Part shown: one piece after another, positions 21,700-32,871 of the stretch
How positions within the stretch are numbered: the stretch's first letter is position 1
Layout of the letters: the number at the start of each line of letters is the position of its first letter
Assembly: GCF_020379485.1 (NCBI RefSeq)
Contig: NC_063452.1
Coordinates: 41,531,148-41,595,147, forward strand
DNA: 64,000 bases
Reading direction: 5' to 3'
Source: Brassica napus
Taxonomy: Eukaryota > Streptophyta > Magnoliopsida > Brassicales > Brassicaceae
Notes under the pieces: generated by a model
Seen by the model: only the letters and a program-made list of their open reading frames with translations
What the model was told of the DNA's origin: nothing
Database searches by the model: none
Program-made: the position numbers and the translations under genes

Positions 21700-22919
21700 A
21701 TCAGTCTAGAACACTAGGTTTCGATTGTGTTCTATAAATTTCATCTCTTTGTGATTGCTGAAACCTAAGAATGAGTGTTATGAATTTTCAGTAAAACAAA
21801 GCTTCATCTTCTTCATTTCACCTTTACTCAAAACTCTTTAACATGATATGAAATGAATTCATTTAAAAGTCATTGCAAATTGATGTAGTGTTGGCAACAA
21901 ACTTGGTGTATAGCTGAATCAGTAAATAATTTGATATAATATTATAGCATAATAATTTAGTAATCAGAGGTTATTCTATTTTGAGTACTTTCTTTTTGGT
22001 AGTTAAGACTTCAGTATGTTCGGTCCCCCGGCCATATGTATATATGCCTTTGTATTGTTAGAGGTTAATAATGGAACTTTATCTTAGCACTCCACGACTT
22101 ATTCATCCTTCCTACTTCCCTCACTACTTCACTATTTACGTACACTATGTATCGAGTTAGAGATCCACATGTTTAGTGGACTACGGGTTTGAGATATATG
22201 CGACCACCAATTAACATTCTTAAGTTAATCTTTAAAATACCTTGTTTGGGTCGCCATAGCAGCTCAGCATGTTGGATATACTCATTCTTCTTATATCGGT
22301 CTTTATTTCAGGTTGTGGAGCATGGTCTTGGTCATTGAGAAACAAGCTGTCACTCCCACACGTATGAGAAGAAAATGTGTGAGATGTAACATATTTTATA
22401 CACTTTCTTATAAAAAAATTTCTCTGGTAAACTCGAAATGTTAAAAAAAGAGGAGAGCTGCTGAGTGTTGATCTGATTTTCGTAAATGGAAAGGTTTGTA
22501 TTTTAAGAGTTGTTTCGGTTAAACACTTTTGCACCTGTGAAAAAACACATGCTTACTGATTGCGGTCTTTCTTTCCAAAGTCAAACATGATTCAGGGGTC
22601 TATTGATATCTATCGTTTATTCATTTTAGTTTCAGATATAAACACAAAAGAAAAACCATAACACCACTAACCAAAGCTTTATATAGAGTAAATTGCAGTT
22701 GCTTACTGTTACGATAGTTTTAAAGATTGTAAAAAAACAAAAGACACATCTTAGATATTTAATACTTGCTGCGTAAACTCAATACCCAATTAACATGAAG
22801 AAAACTAAAAAAAATCATAAATTGGGAATTGAAAAGAAATTATTGTCATAAAATCCTTGATCTTCAAATGATTATTATCATAAAATCCTTGATCTTCAAA
22901 TGATTAAACTTCAGTTTGG
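21700..22919. other. intergenic, no recognised gene
   Basis: Ordinary AT-rich sequence. A minus-strand frame of 100 codons (22232-22534) resembles nothing known to me and has no supporting splice or context signals. At about 22840-22908 a roughly 34-bp unit (CATAAAATCCTTGATCTTCA core) is repeated twice in tandem. Confidence 0.4.
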
Positions 22920-22938
22920 TATTGTTGGTATCCATTAC

Positions 22939-23122
22939 CAAGTGGTCTTGCCCTAGTGGTAAAGGAGCTCTAGCTGGAGCTTTTGCCCTGGATTCGATTC
23001 TCCTTGACCACTCATAGACACCTTAAGTGGCAAGAAAACCCGGATTTCTATGGGCTTCTTGGTGATTAGTCCTTGGACCTAGAAAGCCTTTGGGATCATA
23101 CCAAAGTTATCCAAAAAAAAAA
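22939..23122 (+). mobile_element. tRNA-derived SINE with 19-bp target duplication
   Basis: About 184 bp. It has Pol III-like promoter boxes: an A-box-like TTGCCCTAGTGGTAAAGG near 22948 and a B-box-like GGATTCGATTCTCC near 22992. It ends in an A run. Perfect direct repeats TATTGTTGGTATCCATTAC flank it at 22920-22938 and 23123-23141. It is non-coding and would be mobilised by LINE enzymes. Confidence 0.9.
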
Positions 23123-23373
23123 TATTGTTGGTATCCATTACTAAATAGGTTATCACACAATCACTCTAAGCATGTAATCAAAGAAACCATTATGTCTGTC
23201 AATGGAATGTATATTATCTTTCACTCCCACCAATGCATTGAGAACCGATGATTCTATGGCTCAATAATTTACTGCAAACAAAACCAAAACATTTGACCAC
23301 AGACTCACTCTGTATCTTCCCATGGCATTGTAGTACAATTCTTGATGGCTTTGAGGATAGGACAATCATAATT

Positions 23374-23994
23374 TGAGAAAATTCCATAGAAATACCCCGA
23401 TTAAGTTTTGTTAAGTTCTTTAATATCCATTTTTTTGTTACCAAGTTTAATATCTCAATTAGTTATTTTGTTCATTTGAACACTAAAATTATGCTCATTT
23501 TAATACTCCAACTATATTTATTTTAATCAATAAACATTGATAAGTTTCAAAATAAATTAAAAACCTCTCAAATTCAAAAATAAATATTAAACTTTTCTAA
23601 TTTTATTTGAAGTTCTAGGAATAAAATAAATTAAATTGTGGATAAAGTTAAACCTTTTAATTTTAATTTTATTTTTTCACAATCAATTTTATTTTATTTT
23701 CTTAAACTTAATAATAATTTATTTAATTTTTCATTCAATATTACGTTTTACGTTTTTCTATAATTTAAAATTCAATTCAAAATTTATTTATTTTATTTAT
23801 AAAATTTAAAACTAAATTATTATATTTAAATATTGTTTTTGAATTTGAGAATTTTTTTTAAAATATTTGAAACTTATCAATATTTTTGATTAAAATAAAC
23901 ATAGTTTGAATATAATGAGCATGTTCAAAAAACAACATTGTATTAAAAAGTTTAACAAAATTTAGTTGAAGATTTTTTATAGAATTTTCCCAAA
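23374..23994. mobile_element. foldback (long inverted repeat) element
   Basis: The outer ends are TGAGAAAATTCCATAGAAAT and the near-complement TTTTTATAGAATTTTCCCAA. Inversion continues inward for about 250 bp per arm, for example TTGATAAGTTTCAAAATA on the left and TTTGAAACTTATCAATA on the right. Possible 6-bp target repeats ATAATT lie at 23368-23373 and 23995-24000. The element is very AT-rich and non-coding. Confidence 0.65.
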
Positions 23995-24000
23995 ATAATT

Positions 24001-25439
24001 GATGAATATTTTTCCTTATATGCCATGAAAGAATTAGTGTTACATTTATAGAATTGATTTAAATTATATCGTAACAACTAAATCATATATCAAATTATTT
24101 TATTAAAATAAGTTAAATAATTAGTATTAAAACTAACATAAAACATGTAAAACGTAAACAAATTATTTTTAAAACTAAATAAATAAATAAAAATTCTGTG
24201 CGAATCACAAGACAAATTACAATTACATCAATACTTAAGCCAGCATACATATCATTTTGACCAATCTCCACAAAAGCGTCTCACATTAAAACTGAGCAAT
24301 TCAACTCCATTTTTCTTCATTGAATAATACCATTTTATTTCAAAGGAACAACTATACAAAGTAGCATGGTACGATGCTAAACATCTACTAATCCAACTAA
24401 TCATCAACCTAAGATCGAGCTCAATCAAGGGCAACACCAGGAGATAAACCCACATGCCCTTACACAAAAAGATCAGACAACCAAAAAGGGGATCCGTGGT
24501 TGAGCAAAATCCGACAATATCATGCTTTGCAAAATGCAAAAAACTCCAAAAATTCAATGACAACTAGCCTTCTCCAATTTTCACTCAAGAATATAATTGA
24601 AGAAAGGGCCTAATGGAAGAAGAAATCCATTTATAGGATGGCCAAGCTTAAGTTCTTGTAACTGCTCCTACCAATTCTTTTGAGTCCACGTCGATTCAAC
24701 TTCATATAACTAAGTTTAATCTCCATCAAAAATCTTACTGCCTAAAAGTTAGTAGCCACAGTAAAATAATGTATGGTGCTTTTCCACACCGTATTACCTC
24801 GCCAAGGCTTCCATATGGAACTGGAATTGGAATCAGAAAATTTTGGAAGCTTATGGAAATTCGCTTCCAAAATGCTTCAAAATATCTTGTTTAAAAACAT
24901 GTTGGAAACTTACGATTCCATTTTGAATCATAATTCCATTTAAAAAACACATTGTCATAAATAAATAAATATAAAATCATGTTTTTATCTTTTTGAATAA
25001 AATTTAAAATTTAATAAAATTAAAATATAGAGAACAGAAATATGAAAATATAAAACTAAAACTATAAATTATCTTTATGCCCTTAATTTTTATTAGAGAT
25101 ATAGCATATATATTTAAAATATATTGTGTCAATTATTTATGAAATATTTAAAATAATTAATTTTTAATATTTTTTATAGATTTAATTTATTTATATTTTC
25201 ACAGTTATAATCTGAAATCATTTAAAATTATAATAAATGAATAATTTTTTTCTTTCAATTTGAATAATATTTTTTAGCCATAAATTTTATCAAATTTTCT
25301 TATATATATGTGGATATATGATTCCAAGATGTATATGCTTCATATTGTTTTTAAAAAAATATTACTTCTATTCTTTCATATAGTTCCGTTCGGCATACTC
25401 AGTTTCCGATCGTGCCTATTCCTTTCTGAATTTTGTATT
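24001..25439. other. AT-rich intergenic region
   Basis: No recognised gene. A minus-strand open frame at 24252-24563 followed by an AATAAAATGG-like stretch resembles the 3' non-coding end of a plant LINE, but this is only a guess. The remainder to about 25380 is over 75 percent A+T by eye. Confidence 0.35.
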
Positions 25440-26314
25440 AATGCGTATTTCATATTGAACTAACCAAATATCCAAAAATACTACATGAACTTTACACGTC
25501 GTACCTTTTCATTCCTGAACTTTATAGTAGTGAATATTCCATATTGAACTAAGCAAAAATTTAAAAATACTACTTGAACTCTCAAAATCGTGCTTATATA
25601 TATTGACCGTCAAAGGTACTAGTCATCCGTTAATTTATCAAACGACATCATTTTAGATAAATTTTGCAAAATAAAAAATTCAAAAATACTACATGAACTC
25701 TAAAAATCGTGCTTATATATATTGATTGTCAAAGATGTTAGTCATCCGTTAGTTTATCAAAATGTATCATTTTGGGATAAATTCTATAAGATGAAAAATT
25801 AATTTTTGGGAGATTCGAACTCTCACACTAGTGGACAAGTATAAACTAAATATTTGAATTGATAATAAATAATTTAAACTTGTATAATAATGATCTTTAA
25901 AGTTAAATTAAAAAATAATAATTATAGATTTATTTGATAAAACTAAAACAATAAAAAAATTTATAACATTTATTTGATTAAGTTAAAACTGATATTTAAG
26001 CTAATGTTTACACAATGTATACAAGAAAGTTATTTGGTCTAGCAATTAATATGTCCTTATTTGTCCACCAGTGTGAGAGTTAGAACCTCTCAAAAGTTAA
26101 TTTTTAGTTTTACAGAAATTTATCCAAAATGAAGTTGTTTTGATAAATTAACAGATGACTTACACCTTTGACGATCAATATATATATATATATATATATA
26201 AATAAGCATAACTATGAAAGTTCTTCTAGTATTTAAAAAAAATTATTTTACAGAATTTATCCCAAATGACGTAGTTTTAATAAATTAACGGTTGACTAAC
26301 ATTTTTTACGGTTA

Positions 26315-26346
<32 letters not shown>

Positions 26347-26430
26347 GATTTTCATCTGGTATTTTTGAATTTTTGGTTAGTTTAGTATGAACAACGCACT
26401 AGTATAAAGTTTCAAGTTGAAATATACCGT
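25440..26430. mobile_element. foldback element with tRNA-like segments at the centre
   Basis: Long inverted arms lie at about 25440-25850 and 26030-26430. Left-arm blocks such as TGACCGTCAAAGGT, GTCATCCGTTAATTTATCA and GGAGATTCGAACTCTCACAC recur in reverse complement on the right. The left arm itself holds two tandem versions of a roughly 140-bp unit (near 25500-25640 and 25670-25790). Long (AT)n runs lie in the right arm (26178-26200 and 26328-26345). It is non-coding. Confidence 0.65.
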
Positions 26431-26854
26431 TTTCCCAAATTAGTTCTAACATTTTACCAAAAAAGTTAAGAAAAAATAAATAAATTATGAAGCATTCCCA
26501 AAGTCTCAAACGAGTACGTTTAGCCTATAAGCCAAAAAGCGAAGACCGTAATGAGCGCACACCACTAACTTCGCACGGCGTCCTTCCACTCTCCCAACTT
26601 TAACAACTCCCTTCGCGATTCTCAAGAACCCTCACGATAATCTGAAAACCTATTTGCATTGCTCCGTCTCCGATTATTACCCAGACAAATTGACGGAAAG
26701 TTTCACTCCATTTTCCCGAGAAAAAGGAAAGAAAAGTAATTAACTGCCGAACTTGTAGGTTATCTTGACTTGAAATTTGGGGGCGAGATCGATGTAATGA
26801 CTAGTTGATTGGACTTTTTGATTTTTTTTTTTGCGATTAGCGACTGTGTGTGTA

Positions 26855-29475
26855 ATGGAGAGATCTAGATCGAAGAGGAACTATCACTATGACCAAGACT
26901 ATGACGGAGATTCCATCGGAAGGTCTAAACCTCGCTACAGCCACAACTTTGGCGGCGGAAATAACAGATACCGCGGCGGCGGAAACGGACGGCCGTCGAA
27001 GTCTCACTCGGACACGATGGCGACGACCACTTACCGTGTCCTCTGCCACGACGCCAAAGCGGGAGGCGTTATCGGCAAATCCGGATCCATCATCAAGTCC
27101 ATTCGACAGCACACCGGCGCGTGGATCAACGTCCACGAGCTAGTTCCCGGAGACGTCGAGCGTATCATCGAGATTTCCGATAACCGTCGGCGTGACCCCG
27201 ACGGGAGAATGCCGGCGTTCTCTCCCGCTCAGGAGGCTTTGTTCAGTGTCCACGACCGGATTTTGGAGAGCGAAGCTCAGTACGGGTACGGCGTAGCTCC
27301 GCCGCCGGAGGATGAGGAGGATTACGGTGGTGTGAGGCCTGGAGGAGGGAAAGTGGTGACGAGGCTTGTGGTTTCCAAGGTTAATGTTGGTTGCTTGCTT
27401 GGTAGAGGTGGCAAGATTATCGAGCAGATGAGGATTGAAACCAAGACTCATATTAGGATTCTTCCTCGAGAGACTAACTTACCTCGTTGTGTCTCTCAGT
27501 CTGATGAGATTGTCCAGGTCTGAATATTGCTTCAAAACATATATGAAATATGAAATGGTGAATATTGTTTTTTTTAAGACTTCATATGAATGTGTGTTGC
27601 TTCTTTCAGATTGTAGGTGAACCTGCTGCAGTGAGAAACGCTTTAGGTATTGTAGCGTCGCGTCTAAGAGAGAGTCAGCATCGTGATCGCACTCATTTCC
27701 AGGGGCGTGTACATTCACCAGAACGGCTACCAGCTGATGACTACATCCCACAGCAGAGAAGACAATCATCAGATAGGTTTAACCATGGCAATTACAGGAA
27801 TAACAGTTTCAGCTCACGCCAATCTAACTACGCAGATGAAGCTCCAGCAGCTTCAGGTGGTGAGAATGTGCAGCAGCCTTTCTACACTGAAGACCTCGTG
27901 TTCAAGATTCTATGCCCTGTTGATAAGATTGTTAAGGTTGTTGGAGAATCACAAGGAATAGTAGATTTGCTTCAGAACGATGTGGGCGTGGACATGAGTG
28001 TATCTGACCCTGTTGCTGGATCTGATGAACAGATAATTACCATTTCTTCAGAAGAGGTACTCTTTAACATCCTTACATCTTCTGCAGCAGTATCTGTTAC
28101 ATATCAACTATGAACTTGAATTTCTGGGTTCTTTACTTTGCCTAGGCACCTGATGATCCGCTTTTCCCTGCTCAAGAAGCTTTGTTGCACATTCAAACTC
28201 AGATCGTAGACCTGATTCCGGATAAAGATAACCTTATAACGACGAAATTGCTCGTCTCATCTAGAGACTCAGGATGTTTGGAAGGGAAAGCAGGATCAGT
28301 ATCTGAGATATCACGATTAACTGGAGCAAGCGTACAGATTCTCGCTAGGGACGAAATGCCCCAATGTGTTTCCATCAATGATGTTGTTGTACAGGTTTGT
28401 TTGTCTAATTTCGAGGACTTGTGCATATATTATTATAAAGTACTTTTGGTCTTAGAAGAGAATTTTCATGCGTATGTAGATTGCTGGCGAGATCAAAGCA
28501 GCTCGGGATGCACTTGTTGAATTAACCTTACGATTGAGGAGTCATATGTGCAAGGAGCTCTCTCAGAAGGAGACACCACCGGGTTCCACTTCCACAACTG
28601 GCCCTCTTGAAGGTGTTGCAGGAGTAATGGAGGTAGCTTCATCGAATAACACAACTCAATCCCGTGAAGGACTCGCAATCGCGCCGCAATATAAGGTTTT
28701 GGTCTCATCAACAATCTTTTCAGTACAAATGCGTTCATAATCAGTTAGGGTCCCACGTATTGACAGCTAGCTAAACGTAACACTACCGATGCACAATCTG
28801 AAGGTAGCTAAATGGTTTAATGTTCTTGTATTTAAATATACTTTTTGTCCTGAGTTTTTCTAGGAAGGTGGTGGATCAGTTGCAAAGGCGGGTGAAAGTG
28901 AACACCGGGATGAGGTTCCTGTCACGGCTAGCAGGTAGAGAGACTCCCAAACTTAGAATTATTATTTCCTATCTGTGAAACCATATACAAAAAAAATATA
29001 TTAGAACTATTTGTTTCACACATCTCCTTTCTGTTGTTATTTAGAATGCCGGTGGCACTTGTTACTAGGAGCACTCTTGAAATTGTCTTACCAGACGAGG
29101 TTATTCCTAAGCTTGTTACGAAATCAAGAAACAAGCTTGCACAAGTCAGTGAGGTGAAACTCTCTCTATTAACTGGAACTAGATTGGTTGCATTGCAAAT
29201 CATGTCTTGAAAATCTAATCTTCTTTCACTCTTTCCCATTTGATCACAGTGGTCTGGAGCTACTGTAACATTAGTTGAAGACCGACCGGAAGAAACACAG
29301 AATGTCATTCGTATTTCGGGTACGCCAGAGCAGGCAGAGAGAGCACAGAGCTTGCTTCAAGGCTTCGTCTTGAGCAGTAAGTTTGTCCGTCTCTTTTCAA
29401 ACTGAATACTGCCAAGTATCATATAGGACTGATCTTTCCTTTTTCTTTGTTTCAGTACAAGACGATGGACCGTGA
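26855..29475 (+). CDS. RCF3: KH-domain RNA-binding protein, RCF3/HOS5/SHI1 type
   Basis: Eight exons (26855-27517, 27610-28056, 28146-28394, 28480-28695, 28864-28934, 29045-29153, 29250-29376, 29456-29475) have GT/AG borders and join to 633 residues. An Arg/Gly/Tyr-rich leader (1-55) precedes KH1 (GVIGKSGSIIKSI, GxxG at 74-77) and KH2 (GCLLGRGGKIIEQM, GxxG at 183-186). A degenerate KH3 (VVGESQGIVDLL) and KH4 (GCLEGKAGSVSEI) follow, then a KH5 near 550-627 without a clear GxxG. This five-KH layout matches Arabidopsis RCF3, a nuclear protein that partners the phosphatase CPL1 in stress-gene repression and pri-miRNA processing (established for Arabidopsis). The assignment rests on domain layout and the remembered neighbour At5g53060. 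The start was chosen because ATG 26855 begins the MERSRSKR leader. Confidence 0.9.
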
Positions 29476-30714
29476 ACTTTAGACATGTGCATTGGGTTAA
29501 CGGAGGGAAGGATTCAATCAAGAAACTGCGAAATGGAGTTTGTATGAATTGTTGAGTATTAGGATTTAAGTAACGGGTAGAGGTTTAGAGGAACATTTTG
29601 AAGTTGACGCTTTGGTTTTTATGTTGTCTATTAGTCGTTTCCTTGCCCTTTCTATAACCTATAAAAGTCATATAGTTTAATCCCTCCAAAGTACTCTTAA
29701 AATCTCAAAAGACCTTTTCTCTACGTGTTCACGCATACTTGTGCAGTGATAGAATAAGAGTTAACCGTCACATAAACAAAATTTATCCATAGCATCCATT
29801 AGGCCTGGGAAACATTTACCGGAACAGAGAAACCAAACTGAATTTCTTAAATATCTGAACGACATGCTAGCTGCAAAAACAAAGCTCGAATAGTACCTCC
29901 TAGTCCTATATCATTCAGCAATCCTCAATAAACATTCCATAAGGAGAACGTCTAGTCTCATGAAACAGTTAGCTAAAAAAAACAATATTTAATTAATAAA
30001 AGTTAAAAACATAGGAGTATAAACATTAATCTTTGCTAAACAACTGTTTATTTCGACGGAAACTTAACAACATGATTTTAAAAGTATATGAAAAAAAACA
30101 CACAAATATAATGGTCAATAAAATACTAAACTTATACATTTTTACCAAAAAACACAAACACTTCAATAATCCAAAGCATATACTTATATTAACCATGCCA
30201 AATTAAATATAAATTTAGTCAACATTAAATTCCTAATTTCTCTTCAGAATCTTTTGTGTTATTTTTAAGTGCATCATTTGAAGATACTCCAGCCGTTTCA
30301 CATGCTTTCTACCGTTTTAACACATATTAAAATAACACATTAATTCAGTATAATAATGTATTATTTTCTGTAATTTTCAATTTTCAATATCCTTTAACCA
30401 ATAGTAATTAAATAATCAATTAATTTTTTTGAAGTTTACAATTTTTTCATAGAAAACACAAAATATCTATCTCTGTGAAACAATTTTTTTCTAAAACATC
30501 TATTTTTTTAAAAAACGGAGGGAGTACAAAATAAGAGACTAAAACAAAATGATATTCATATGCCAATCATTTTGTTCTTTCTCTAGTCTTAGTTTTTATT
30601 ATTCAAATATTATTTCTAAATCTGTTAAGACTCGTCTTTGAATTCAATATTTAGAGTTTAGAATTTTGATTTAAGATTTATGATTTTTGTTAATTTTTAA
30701 AATGATTTATTTAA
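29476..30714. other. RCF3 3' UTR and AT-rich intergenic
   Basis: Roughly 29476-29700 is the likely 3' UTR. The rest is AT-rich, with no gene recognised. Confidence 0.5.
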
Positions 30715-31150
30715 GAGAAAATGACTAGGATAGCACTAAAATAGTTTTTGTCACAAATATAGTCTCTAAAAATTAAAATGACCAAAATAGCACTTAATGT
30801 TTTATCAAAAGAGATAAATATACACTTATACCCCAATGGTAAATTAATTTAGACATTAGATTTAGAGTTAATGGTTGGGGTTTAGGATTTAGGGTTTAGA
30901 GTTTAGGGTTTAGGGGTGGGGTTTAGGGTTTAGAGTTAAGGGGTGGGATTTAGGATTTAGGGTTTAGGGTTTATGATTTAGGGTTTAGGGTTTAGAGCTG
31001 GAGAGTGGAGTTTTGGGATAAGATTTCAAATTTAAAAAAATAAAAAAAATTTAAATTTTTCAAAAGATAAAATGATATTTTGGTCATTTTAGTTTTTGAA
31101 GGCTATTTTTGTGAGATAAACTTAGAAATGTGCTATTTTGGAGATTTGCC
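30715..31150 (+). mobile_element. MULE-like MITE with telomere-like core, copy 2
   Basis: It starts GAGAAAATGACTAGGATAG and ends GGAGATTTGCC. Perfect 10-bp target repeats ATTTATTTAA lie at 30705-30714 and 31151-31160. The central array of TTTAGGG-type units runs from about 30870 to 31000. It sits between the RCF3 3' end and the promoter of the L9 gene. Confidence 0.85.
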
Positions 31151-31677
31151 ATTTATTTAATTTTATTATTTCTGAAGATTAATTTATATTTTATTATTAA
31201 ATGAAATTTATTTTGTATTTTTTTCAGCTATGTGTTATTTGGAGACAAATTATCAATGAAATTTATTCTGTTTTTATTTGTTGGTAAACATAGAAAAAAA
31301 ACTTTCCATATAAAACAAAAGTGACGTCTCGGCAACAGAATGATTGTTAGGAATTACGGCGAGGTGTTTATTTGGTTTGGTTATATTAAACCAGCAAGGA
31401 GTTTTATTGAAACCCCTGGAACTTGCACGGCTTGTCGTTTAAAACAAACGTAAACGCTTGTCATAGGGATAGGGGCTAGAGTTGCAAATCCATAATCTTT
31501 TTGGGTAGCAAAAACAATTACTTGTAAAGTTTTAATTTACAAAAAGATCCCTAAGCTAAAACCTCGCCTGCGGTTCCCCCTTCCTTCTAGTTCGTGAAAA
31601 GGAGACGTTGAATCGTATCGAACCGCCGTCGCCGTCGCCGCCGCCTCACTGGTGATTCTCCCGTAACTAACTCCCCC

Positions 31678-31700
31678 ATCTCTCTCTCTCTCTCTCTCTC
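31678..31700 (+). repeat. (CT)n tract in the L9 gene leader
   Basis: A CT dinucleotide run lies about 55 bp upstream of the L9 ATG, probably within the 5' UTR or a leader intron ending at the CGCAG near 31741. Such tracts are common in plant leaders. Confidence 0.5.
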
Positions 31701-31752
31701 ATGTTTGTTTATACTGTTAAATCTCTCGTACCCCGTCGCAGAGAATCCCAAA

Positions 31753-32871
31753 ATGGCACATGTCGCGCAAAGCCGAAACGTGATCCGGCATGTAGTATCG
31801 AGAGGAAAAGCTTTCCATAAATCCGAAAACGCGATCCATCACCCTCTCCTTTTCGCCTGTCAAGGAGTTCGTTACAGAAAATTGGAAGTGATTCTCACCA
31901 CGGTGGGTTCGGTTCGCTGACTCTTGAATGCATTTCTCTTCTCTTCGTCGGATTTGAATCGAATCAGATGCTGAGGGTTTGTTTTTGATTTGATAGGGCA
32001 TAGAGAAGCTTGGGAAAGGGGGTGAGACGGTGAAGGTAGCTCCTGGTTACTTCAGGAATCACCTTATGCCTAAGCTCCTTGCTGTCCCCAACATTGACAA
32101 GTATGCTCATCTCATCCGAGAGCAGCGCAAGGTATACACTTTTACCTCAGCTTTGCCTCTCTTAACTTTGCAAGCTTGATATGGTGTCTGATGCTAGTTG
32201 TTATCTGATTTGTTACTGAATGTTTTATGTTTCTTTGATGCTTTGATAGTGTTATGGTACTAAGATTATCTCGGTGTAAGTGTTAGATGCTTCCCCTTTG
32301 GTTATTTGATTTCTTGATGTCAATCTTGTTCAGATGCGTAATTTTGAAGAAAAGGAAGAGGTTAAAGTGGTTCATAAAACTTCTGAAGTTCAGACCAAAG
32401 AGTTTGAAAAGGCCGCTAAGCGCCTCGCCAATGCCAACTTGGTAATTTTTTACCTTAACAGACTCTCAGTCTTCAACTTTTCTCTTGTGTGAGATCCATT
32501 TGTTTTGATTTACAGGTACTGAGGAAGTTAATTGACAAGGAAAAGTTCAAAAACCGTTCCTCAAAGGAGGATAAACCGGATGTACAAACACCTGTGACAA
32601 AGGAAGAGATAGTCTCTGAGGTAAACTCTTCCTTCCTTCCTTCTTACATTTTTAAACTGTGTGACATGTAGACTTTTGTAAGTCGTTCTTATCATCATTT
32701 TTAAAGGTGGCGAGGCAGCTCTGTGTGAAGATTGATCCGGACAATGTGGTTCTTACGGAGCCATTGACAACTTTTGGCGAGTATGAGGTTCCTTTGAAAT
32801 TCCCAAAGACTATTCCTTTGCCACCAGGAACTGTTCAGTGGATTCTCAAACTCAAAGTCCGTGGCCATTGA
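31753..32871 (+). CDS. organellar (likely mitochondrial) ribosomal protein bL9
   Basis: Five exons (31753-31902, 31997-32131, 32334-32441, 32516-32620, 32707-32871), all in phase 0 with GT/AG borders, give 220 residues. The N-terminus (MAHVAQSRNVIRHVVSRGKA) is Arg- and Ser-rich without acids, as expected for a mitochondrial presequence. The bL9 N-domain signature follows across the first junction: YRKLEVILTTGIEKLGKGG, then ETVKVAPGYFRNHLMPK. An acidic/basic helical linker and a C-terminal domain ending WILKLKVRGH complete it. bL9 binds 23S-type rRNA in the large subunit. A remembered relative is At5g53070. Organelle targeting is an inference. Confidence 0.92.

Noticed and set aside
26837..27451. 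Minus-strand frames of about 100 codons opposite RCF3 exon 1
   Set aside because: This is GC-rich exon sequence read in antisense. The plus-strand KH domains explain the openness.
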